This document shows, one piece after another, positions 1-5,402 of a stretch of DNA of 8,269 nucleotides. Location of the stretch: NCBI GenBank assembly GCA_027490345.1, contig JAIXYF010000411.1, positions 1-8,269 on the forward strand, given 5' to 3'. Each line of letters starts with the position of its first letter. Position 1 is the first letter of the stretch. The notes beneath the pieces were generated by a model. It worked only from the letters and a program-made list of their open reading frames with translations, ran no database searches and was not told the DNA's origin. A program made the translations under genes and the position numbers. This DNA is from Novosphingobium sp. GTDB taxonomy: Bacteria > Pseudomonadota > Alphaproteobacteria > Sphingomonadales > Sphingomonadaceae.

Positions 1-395
1 ATCTCGAAATCGGGTATCATGGCAGGATCGGCAAGCGCAGGATCGCCCGGCCAGAACCATACGATACTGCCGCGTTCGATCACCGGGAACGTCCTAACCC
101 GCGCGCCCTTGGGCACGCTGTCGGCAAAGGGATTTCGCAAGCAGGCCCCGTCTGCGCCAAATGTCAGGCCGTGGTAAGCGCAGGTGATCGTATCGCCCTC
201 GCGCGTACCTTGGGAAAGCGGCGCGAAGCGATGCGGGCAGCGATCCACCATCGCCGCAATCGCCCCATCCGACTTGCGCATGAGGACTACCGGATCGCCC
301 AGCAGCCGCCGACGCAACAGCGCCTCGCCCTGCACCTCGGACGACCACGCCGCCATGTACCACACGTTGCGCAGATAGGCCGGATTGTCGCTCAT
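1..395 (-). CDS. Rieske non-heme iron oxygenase, VanA/DdmC type, N-terminal part only
   Basis: The first 131 residues of an oxygenase subunit run off the left edge of the window. A Rieske [2Fe-2S] domain is complete: C53-P-H55-R, then 16 residues, then C72-A-Y-H75, so two Cys and two His ligate the cluster. The opening (YLRNVWYMAAW), the CPHRFAPLS core and the stretch VWFWPGDPALADP near the cut are typical of the vanillate/dicamba O-demethylase oxygenase family, which uses electrons from a separate reductase to demethylate or hydroxylate aromatic compounds in the cytoplasm. The mononuclear iron domain, expected in the roughly 200 C-terminal residues, is not in view, so the substrate cannot be judged. 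The ATG at 395-393 overlaps the amidohydrolase stop as ATGA and has GAGGAG (404-409) 8 bases upstream. It is the third gene of a minus-strand operon. No reductase gene is visible. Confidence 0.93.
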   Translation of the reverse strand, partial: MSDNPAYLRNVWYMAAWSSEVQGEALLRRRLLGDPVVLMRKSDGAIAAMVDRCPHRFAPLSQGTREGDTITCAYHGLTFGADGACLRNPFADSVPKGARVRTFPVIERGSIVWFWPGDPALADPAMIPDFE

Positions 396-1630
396 GCCGC
401 CATCTCCTCGGGAGACTTGTAGAATTGCCCGCCCTTCATGATGGCGGCAAGGTTTTGCTTGTCCTGCAGCACGCGAACATCGGCGGTGGGATCGCCCTCC
501 ACCAGCAGCAGATCCGCCAGATAGCCAGCGCGCACCTGGCCCACATCCCAGCCGACCAGTTCGCCGCCGTGCCTGGTTGCGGCCACCAGCGCTTCAATAG
601 GCGAAAAGCCGAACAGGCGCACGAAATGCTCCAGATCGCGGGCATTGCGGCCATGGGGGTTATAGGGAAATCCATAGTCCCCGCCCGGCAGCACGCGAAT
701 GCCGCGCTTGCGCATCTCGGGGATCACTTGCTGGCCCAGCTCGATGCCGCGCAGCGCGCCGAGGTCGGCGGCCTCCTTCGGCCCGATGCCAAAGTCTTGC
801 GCTTCAAAGGCGCGCGCCCAGAGCAGGCCAACCGCAGGCGCGGTGAACGTCTGATCCTTCTTCGCCTCGAACAGATCGAGCGCTTCCTCATCGGCATACG
901 TGCAATGATAGATCGCGCGGAAACCGGCCCTGAGCGCGCGCTTCACCGCTTCGGCCCCTTGCGCATGGCACGCCAGCCAGATCCCCGCCGCGCGCGCTGC
1001 TTCGCCAATCGCCTGCGCTTCTCCTTCCGAATACATCAGCGTCTGCGAGCCACCGGACTGGAACGCATCGTCGCTCGACATCAGGAACTTGATCGTGTCG
1101 CAGCCGTCGGCCTTTTTCTGGGCGATATACGCCTGCAAGTGCGGAATATCGCGCTGATGCGTGGGATCGTGGCCCGCAGGCACGCCCAGCACACCTTCCG
1201 CGCCCTTTTCCAGCGCCGAAGCGCGCAGGCGCGGCCCCGGCAGGAACCCGGCATCGATCATGTCGCGCAGCGCCGGTTCGATCCGCTCGCCCAGCGATCC
1301 GGCCGAATAGACGCTGGTGAAGCCCGCCTCCAGCGTGATCCGCGCGTTCTGTGCCGTCACCAGCACGTGCTGTTCGATCGGCAGCGGCTTCATCGTGTTG
1401 ATCATGCGCTCGGTAGAGGTTGGCCAGGTCAGATGCCCATGCCCCTCGACCATGCCGGGCATCAGCGTGCGGCCCCGGCCCTCGATCACGGCCACGCCTT
1501 CGCGCGGCAGCCGTTCATCGCCGCGCGCCACGGCCTCGATCCGTTCCCCGCGCACCAGAACTTCGCCCGGAAACAGCGCATCGCCGCTACCATCGAAGAT
1601 CATCACATCGGTGAACAGCGTGCCGTTCAT
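392..1630 (-). CDS. Metal-dependent amidohydrolase (imidazolonepropionase/prolidase-like, COG1228 type)
   Basis: This 412-residue protein of the amidohydrolase superfamily has a small N-terminal beta part (1-57), a TIM barrel and a C-terminal beta return (GYLADLLLVEGDP). The metal site is complete: H64-G-H66 on strand 1, K181 in TIKF (probable carboxylated bridging lysine), H222 in ACHAQG, H242 in YHCTYAD and D318 in LPGGDYG. The usual PG-x-x-D-x-H-x-H motif has Glu62 in place of Asp. The PHGRNARDLEHF segment (325-336) resembles Xaa-Pro dipeptidase-like and ochratoxinase-like members, which hydrolyse amide, ester or carbamate bonds. No signal peptide is seen, so it is probably cytoplasmic. 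Its ATG shares ATGA with the preceding gene's stop and has no clear ribosome site of its own, pointing to translational coupling. The substrate is unknown; the neighbouring Rieske and flavin oxygenases suggest an aromatic or phenolic amide or ester. Confidence 0.92.
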   Translation of the reverse strand: MNGTLFTDVMIFDGSGDALFPGEVLVRGERIEAVARGDERLPREGVAVIEGRGRTLMPGMVEGHGHLTWPTSTERMINTMKPLPIEQHVLVTAQNARITLEAGFTSVYSAGSLGERIEPALRDMIDAGFLPGPRLRASALEKGAEGVLGVPAGHDPTHQRDIPHLQAYIAQKKADGCDTIKFLMSSDDAFQSGGSQTLMYSEGEAQAIGEAARAAGIWLACHAQGAEAVKRALRAGFRAIYHCTYADEEALDLFEAKKDQTFTAPAVGLLWARAFEAQDFGIGPKEAADLGALRGIELGQQVIPEMRKRGIRVLPGGDYGFPYNPHGRNARDLEHFVRLFGFSPIEALVAATRHGGELVGWDVGQVRAGYLADLLLVEGDPTADVRVLQDKQNLAAIMKGGQFYKSPEEMAA

Positions 1631-2055
1631 GCCCCGGTATCCGCATCAAGGCCCGCAGCCGCGATCCCTGCCAGCGCGCAGATCTCGTCGTTGTCCGATG
1701 TGTCGCCCGTCACGCCCACTGCGCCGAGCAGGCTGCCTTCGGCATCGCGGATCAGCACGCCGCCGGGCACGGGCAGCATCCCGCTGGGAAACGCGGCCTG
1801 CAGCCCGTTGAAAAACATCGGCATCGCCGCCGCGCGCTTGGCCAGCTCGCGCCCGCCAAAACCCATGCCAAGGCAGCCCGCCGCCTTGCCCATCGCGATT
1901 TCGGGCCGATAGATCGATGCCTGTTCATCGCGCAGCAGTGCCAGCACATGCCCGCCGCGATCCAGCACCACGCAGGTCAGCGGCGCAAAGCCAAGGCGCT
2001 GCCCTTCGGCCAGCGTCTGTGCCGCGATCGTTTGTGCCTGTGCAAGTGTCAGCAT
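1627..2055 (-). CDS. GlcG/HbpS-like protein (DUF336 family)
   Basis: This 142-residue protein is a full-length member of the GlcG/HbpS (DUF336) family. Signature blocks appear in order: N-terminal helix LTLAQAQTIAAQTL, VVLDRGGHVLALLRDE (29-44), KAAGCLGMGFGGRELA (57-72), PVPGGVLIRD (95-104) and GAVGVTGDTSDNDE (111-124). HbpS binds heme in Streptomyces and GlcG is encoded with glycolate oxidase, but most members have no proven activity and often sit in aromatic or C1/C2 catabolic operons. It lacks a signal peptide, so it is probably cytoplasmic. It is the first gene of the operon. The ATG at 2055 has GGGAGA about 12 bases upstream, a rather long spacing. Its TGA overlaps the amidohydrolase ATG by four bases. 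A role as accessory to the Rieske oxygenase or amidohydrolase is a guess from position only. Confidence 0.93.
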   Translation of the reverse strand: MLTLAQAQTIAAQTLAEGQRLGFAPLTCVVLDRGGHVLALLRDEQASIYRPEIAMGKAAGCLGMGFGGRELAKRAAAMPMFFNGLQAAFPSGMLPVPGGVLIRDAEGSLLGAVGVTGDTSDNDEICALAGIAAAGLDADTGA

Positions 2056-2128
2056 GATCCAGCCGTTCTCCCGAGGCTCTTCTGCTGGCAGCCGATCAAT
2101 CTGTAAAAATGCTTGTTTGGATCAATTC

Positions 2129-2147
2129 GCATAAATGAATTTTATGC
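2129..2147. promoter_or_regulatory. Candidate LysR-type operator upstream of the GlcG-like/amidohydrolase/Rieske operon
   Basis: GCATAAATGAATTTTATGC is a perfect inverted repeat with 7-base arms around a 5-base centre. Read as an LTTR box it is GCAT-N11-ATGC, an exact T-N11-A arrangement. It overlaps the lysR stop codon and ends 73 bases before the start of the GlcG-like gene, a distance fitting a regulator recognition site near -65. It shares the G-Y-A-T-N11-A-T-R-C form with 3098-3116. It could instead be a weak AT-rich hairpin at the lysR 3' end, although no run of T follows it on the minus strand. Confidence 0.4.
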
Positions 2148-3065
2148 CTTCGGAGTCCCGCCGTGCCGGGCAATCGCCTCGATCCGCCCGCGCAGCCAGG
2201 TCAGCCCGGTGTCGTCCTTGCGCCCCGGATGATAGCTCAGCATCTGCTTCATTGCCGGCATCTCGAAAGGCATCGGCGCGCTGACGATGGCGAACCGGCC
2301 CTTGAGCTGCCGCGCCAGCCGCAGATGCATCACCGAAAGCCGGTTGGTGCCCTCGATCAGCCAAGGGACTGCGGTGAAAATCGCCACGGTCGCCTCGATC
2401 GTGCGGCTCCGCCCCATCAGCTCCAGCGTGCGATCCGCATAGGATAGCGTCTGCCCGCCGCCCAGCACCACCGCGACATGCCCGGCCGCGAAAAACGCTT
2501 CCTCGGTGATTGTCCCGTCCGCAATTGCGGGATTGCCGGTCCAGCCCACCGCCACTTGCGGCTCTTCATAAAGCACATACGACAAGTGATTGCCGCCGAT
2601 CACATATTCGGGCGTGATCGTGATATCGATCTTGCCTTCTTCCAGTTCCTGCACCGTGCTCGGCTGCGGCAGGGCGCAATCAATGCGGATGCCGGGCGCT
2701 TCTTCGGCCAGCTGCGCCACTAGCGGGACGATCAGCGAGGCAAAACCATAGTCCGACGTCACGATCTTGAAGCTGCGCTGCGAGGTCTGCGGATGGAAAT
2801 GCGGCGAGCGCGAGAGCATCACTTCCAGCCCCAGCAGGCTGGTGCGCACTTGCGGCATCAGTTCATCGGCAAAGGGCGTGGGATGCATCCGCTTGCCCTG
2901 CAATTGCAGCAGCTCATCGCCGAAGTATTCCCGCAGCCGCGCAAGGGCTGCGCTCATCGCGGGCTGGCTCAGGTTCAGCCGCTCGGCCGAACGGCTCACG
3001 CTGCGGGTCGCCATCAGAACATCGAAGGCAACAAGGAGGTTGAGATCGAGACCCTTGAAACGCAT
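2142..3065 (-). CDS. LysR-type transcriptional regulator, NodD/NahR-like
   Basis: This 307-residue DNA-binding regulator opens with MRFKGLDLNLLVAFDVLM, the hallmark of NodD-like LysR proteins. The winged helix-turn-helix covers about residues 8-65 (SVSRSAERLNLSQPAMSAAL, then ARLREYFGDELL), followed by PTPFADELMPQVR and a periplasmic-binding-protein-like effector domain from about residue 97. An in-frame ATG at 3089 exists, but the ATG at 3065 has AGGAGG (3071-3076) five bases upstream and matches the family N-terminus, so the shorter form is chosen. The gene diverges from the GH1 operon and lies upstream of, and in the same direction as, the GlcG-like operon. LysR proteins usually activate a divergent operon and repress themselves when bound to a catabolic effector. 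Two T-N11-A dyads flank the gene (2129-2147 and 3098-3116), so control of both operons is likely. The effector is unknown; NodD/NahR relatives sense flavonoids or aromatic acids. Confidence 0.95.
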   Translation of the reverse strand: MRFKGLDLNLLVAFDVLMATRSVSRSAERLNLSQPAMSAALARLREYFGDELLQLQGKRMHPTPFADELMPQVRTSLLGLEVMLSRSPHFHPQTSQRSFKIVTSDYGFASLIVPLVAQLAEEAPGIRIDCALPQPSTVQELEEGKIDITITPEYVIGGNHLSYVLYEEPQVAVGWTGNPAIADGTITEEAFFAAGHVAVVLGGGQTLSYADRTLELMGRSRTIEATVAIFTAVPWLIEGTNRLSVMHLRLARQLKGRFAIVSAPMPFEMPAMKQMLSYHPGRKDDTGLTWLRGRIEAIARHGGTPKA

Positions 3066-3070
3066 CCTGT

Positions 3071-3076
3071 CCTCCT
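3071..3076 (-). promoter_or_regulatory. Ribosome binding site of lysR (decides start)
   Basis: AGGAGG on the minus strand lies five bases before the ATG at 3065-3063 and inside the longer reading frame beginning at 3089. This near-ideal Shine-Dalgarno site, together with the NodD-like N-terminus, selects 3065 as the start. Confidence 0.8.
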
Positions 3077-3097
3077 GCCACGCTGGCACCGCCCGAT

Positions 3098-3116
3098 GTA
3101 TCCACCAAGGTTATAC
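3098..3116. promoter_or_regulatory. Candidate LysR operator in the lysR-GH1 divergent region
   Basis: GTATCCACCAAGGTTATAC reads GTAT-N11-ATAC, a textbook LTTR T-N11-A box with matched 4-base ends. It ends 77 bases before the GH1 start and begins 33 bases upstream of the lysR ATG, overlapping the putative lysR -10 element at 3110-3115. That position suits activation of GH1 and autorepression of lysR. Its ends match the 2129-2147 dyad in the form G-Y-A-T-N11-A-T-R-C, and 11 of 19 bases are identical. Confidence 0.42.
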
Positions 3117-3136
3117 GACTTTATGCATCATGACAA
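3110..3136 (-). promoter_or_regulatory. Possible lysR promoter
   Basis: On the minus strand TTGTCA (3136-3131) is a five-of-six match to the -35 consensus and TATAAC (3115-3110) resembles a -10 element. The 15-base spacer is shorter than the usual 17. Transcription would begin near 3103, giving a leader of about 38 bases. The -10 overlaps the candidate LysR operator. I could not identify a convincing plus-strand promoter for GH1 in the same region; activator-dependent promoters often lack a good -35. Confidence 0.3.
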
Positions 3137-3181
3137 TTTTACTTGATTGATGATTTCGCCCAGACGAACATCAAAGAGATG

Positions 3182-3189
3182 GGAGAAGG
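3182..3189 (+). promoter_or_regulatory. Ribosome binding site of the GH1 gene (decides start)
   Basis: GGAGAAGG lies four bases before the ATG at 3194 (core GGAG eight bases away). It favours that start over the in-frame upstream codons at 3143 and 3179, and places the twin-arginine motif at residues 5-6, as expected for a Tat signal. Confidence 0.75.
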
Positions 3190-3193
3190 TGAC

Positions 3194-4528
3194 ATGGCAA
3201 TCGACCGGCGCACATTCGTGGCGGCCAGCGCGGCAGGCCTTGCGATGGGCGCGGCCCCGCTTGCGGCAGCCAAGGCGGCCAAAGCCGCCGCTGCACCAGC
3301 ACCCTTCCCCGCAGGCTTCATCTGGGGCGCGGCCACCGCCGGGCATCAGATCGAAGGCAACAACGTGAACGCCGACAGCTGGCTGCTCGAACACACCAAA
3401 CCCACGGTCTATGCCGATCCTTCGGGCGATGCAGCCAACAGTTTTGCGTTGTGGCGCCGCGATCTCGAGCTCGTGCAGAACCTTGGTCTGGGGGCCTACC
3501 GGTTCAGCCTCGAATGGGCGCGGATCGAGCCGGAGCCCGGCGAGTTTTCCATCGCCATGCTCGATCACTACAAGGCGATGATCGAAGGCGCGCGCGCCAT
3601 GGGCCTCAAACCCATCGTCACGTTCAACCACTTCACCACGCCGATCTGGTTTGCGGCGCGCGGCGGCTGGCTCCATCCCGATGCGCCGCAGCTGTTTGCC
3701 CGCTTCTGCGACCGTGCGGCCCGCCATCTGGCCGCCGGGATCGATCACGCCACCACACTCAACGAACCGAATCTCGCCGGTGTGCTGCAGCACCTGCTTC
3801 CCGGCGGTCTGCTCGAAGCAGACAAGGCCATGGCCGCCGCCGCCGCGATCAAGCTGGGCGTGCCCACGTTCCTGGCCGGCAATGGGCTCTATCAGCCCGA
3901 TCCCGCCAAAGTGCAGACCAACCTGCAGGCCGGCCACACCGCCGGCAAGGCCGCGATCAAGGCCGTACGCGCCGATCTGCCTGTCGGCGTCAGCCTCGCC
4001 ATGCTCGATGATCAGGAAGCCGAACCCGGCTCCCTGCGCGATGCCATGCGTGAGAAGTTCTATAATTCGTGGCTGCGGCTGGCGCGGGCAGACGATTTTC
4101 TCGGCGTGCAAAACTACGAACGCTCCCGCTGGGGCAAGAAGGGCAAGCTTGATGCCCCTGCGGACGCGCGCCGCAACACGGTGGGTTCGGAGCTCTATCC
4201 CGCATCGCTCGCCGGGGCCGTGCGCTATGCCCACCAGATCAGCCAGGTGCCGATCATGGTCACCGAACACGGCGTGGGCACCGATAACGACGCGGACCGC
4301 GCATGGTTCATCCCCGAGGCGCTCGATCACTTGCGCGCTGTCATGGCCGAAGGGGTGCCGGTGAAGGGCTACCTCCACTGGTCGCTGATCGACAATTTCG
4401 AGTGGGTGTTCGGCTACAAGATCCACTTCGGCCTGCACACGCTGGATCGCCAGACCTTCGAACGCCGCCCCAAGCCGAGCGCGCTCGTCTACCGCGATTA
4501 CATCAAGAGCCACACCGCAGGAGCCTGA
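3194..4528 (+). CDS. Tat-exported GH1 beta-glycosidase
   Basis: This 444-residue family 1 glycoside hydrolase is a retaining beta-glycosidase of the (beta/alpha)8 fold. The N-terminus carries a Tat-type signal, D-R5-R6-T-F-V followed by an Ala/Gly-rich hydrophobic stretch to about residue 33, so the folded enzyme is probably periplasmic. GH1 landmarks appear in order: FIWGAATAGHQIEG (42-55), YRFSLEWARIEP, NHFTTPIWF, acid/base E191 in T-L-N-E-P, nucleophile E358 in V-T-E-H-G, and the glycone-binding WSLIDNFEWVFGY stretch near the C-terminus. The nucleophile motif has His instead of the usual Asn (TENG), and HF replaces HW after the third strand, marking a divergent subfamily. The mature length of about 410 residues is slightly short for GH1. 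It is first in a four-gene operon, four bases ahead of an esterase gene, and divergent from lysR. The substrate is probably a beta-glucoside or related glycoside of a plant phenolic; the aglycone is unknown. Confidence 0.94.
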   Translation: MAIDRRTFVAASAAGLAMGAAPLAAAKAAKAAAAPAPFPAGFIWGAATAGHQIEGNNVNADSWLLEHTKPTVYADPSGDAANSFALWRRDLELVQNLGLGAYRFSLEWARIEPEPGEFSIAMLDHYKAMIEGARAMGLKPIVTFNHFTTPIWFAARGGWLHPDAPQLFARFCDRAARHLAAGIDHATTLNEPNLAGVLQHLLPGGLLEADKAMAAAAAIKLGVPTFLAGNGLYQPDPAKVQTNLQAGHTAGKAAIKAVRADLPVGVSLAMLDDQEAEPGSLRDAMREKFYNSWLRLARADDFLGVQNYERSRWGKKGKLDAPADARRNTVGSELYPASLAGAVRYAHQISQVPIMVTEHGVGTDNDADRAWFIPEALDHLRAVMAEGVPVKGYLHWSLIDNFEWVFGYKIHFGLHTLDRQTFERRPKPSALVYRDYIKSHTAGA

Positions 4529-4532
4529 TCCC

Positions 4533-5402
4533 ATGCGCAAGACTTTCGCCGCCCTGCTCGCGCTGCTGGCCATCGCCGCATCCTCGGCCCGCGCGCAGGC
4601 CCCGGCCTTCACTGCGGAAACTGTCCCGCCCGTGCGCGGCGAGGAAGTGGTGCTGCGCGATGTGCCGATGGGCGGCGAGGTGTGGACCCGCGTATTCGGG
4701 CAGGTCTGGGCGCGCAATGTCGAGCGTTCCACGCTCTATGTGGTCCGCCCCAAGAACGGGCGCGCCAATGGCAAGGCGGTGATCGTGGTGCCGGGCGGCG
4801 GCTACATGTTCGTATCGATCGACAGCGAGGGCTTTCGCGTGGCGGACCGGCTGGCCGCGCAAGGCTATACCGCGTTCGTCCTCAAATACCGGGTGAACCC
4901 CACCCCGCCGACATCCGAGGGATTCATGGCCGAGATGGCCGCGAAGTTCGGCTCGCTGGGCAAGGGCGAACTGCCCGATCTGCCGCCCGCTGTCGATGAT
5001 CTGGCCGCAGCCGTCTCGCTCATCAGCCAGCGGTCCGCCGAATGGAAGCTTGATCCTGCGCGGATCGGCGCCATCGGCTTCTCCGCCGGATCGCGCACGC
5101 TGATCCGCCTGCTGGAAGGCCGCGGCGAAGCCGCCCGGCTGGCCCATGTCGGCCTGATCTACCCGCCGATGACCCAGACCGTGACCGGCGGCCCCCGTCC
5201 GTCGCTGTTCCTCGCGATTGCGGCGGGCGATCCGCTGTTCAAGCAGGGCGGCCTCAAGCTGGCGGACAGCTGGCTGAAGGAAAGCGACAAGATGGAGTTT
5301 CACCTCTATTACGGCGGCGAGCACGGCTTCGGCATGATGCCCAAGGGCACCACGAGTGATCGCTGGATCGACCAGTACCTCGATTGGCTCGCGGCTCTGT
5401 GA
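4533..5402 (+). CDS. Secreted alpha/beta-hydrolase, acetyl-xylan-esterase/BD-FAE-like
   Basis: This 289-residue serine hydrolase has a Sec signal peptide (MRKTFAALLALLAIAASSARA-QA, cleavage near residue 22). The alpha/beta-hydrolase parts are all visible: oxyanion motif PGGGY (87-91), nucleophile S184 in G-F-S-A-G, acid D233 in AAGDPLF and base H264 in GGEHGFGM. The layout, with LPPAVDDLAAAVSLI before DPARIGAIGFSAGS, matches the feruloyl/acetyl esterase-like group that removes acyl groups from sugars. The mature protein has no cysteine. GCAGGAG lies nine bases before the ATG, and the gene starts four bases after the GH1 stop. Shared export and operon position suggest it deacylates the same glycoside that the GH1 enzyme cleaves, or cleaves a glycosyl or phenolic ester; this is inference. 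It could also be a general short-chain carboxylesterase. Confidence 0.92.
   Translation: MRKTFAALLALLAIAASSARAQAPAFTAETVPPVRGEEVVLRDVPMGGEVWTRVFGQVWARNVERSTLYVVRPKNGRANGKAVIVVPGGGYMFVSIDSEGFRVADRLAAQGYTAFVLKYRVNPTPPTSEGFMAEMAAKFGSLGKGELPDLPPAVDDLAAAVSLISQRSAEWKLDPARIGAIGFSAGSRTLIRLLEGRGEAARLAHVGLIYPPMTQTVTGGPRPSLFLAIAAGDPLFKQGGLKLADSWLKESDKMEFHLYYGGEHGFGMMPKGTTSDRWIDQYLDWLAAL

Noticed and set aside
425..1912. 495-residue open frame on the plus strand opposite the amidohydrolase and GlcG-like genes
   Set aside because: Its composition is Arg/His/Ala-rich with no family motif, and it lies antisense to two clear genes; it is a GC-driven shadow frame.
3066..3089. Upstream ATG for lysR
   Set aside because: The AGGAGG site falls inside this extension, and the NodD-like family begins at the MRFKGLDLNLL methionine.
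3126..3152. CATCA-N17-TGATG inverted repeat in the divergent region
   Set aside because: Five-base arms with a 17-base spacer are too weak to call; the GTAT-N11-ATAC box nearby is the better operator candidate. No ATC-N9-GAT nod-box spacing was found.
3143..3193. Upstream start for the GH1 gene
   Set aside because: It would add 17 acidic, non-signal residues ahead of the twin-arginine motif; GGAGAAGG directly before 3194 supports the shorter form.
3128..4732. 534-residue minus-strand open frame opposite the GH1 gene
   Set aside because: It is antisense to a GH1 gene with both catalytic residues and full family motifs, and shows no domain of its own; long antisense frames are expected at this GC content.
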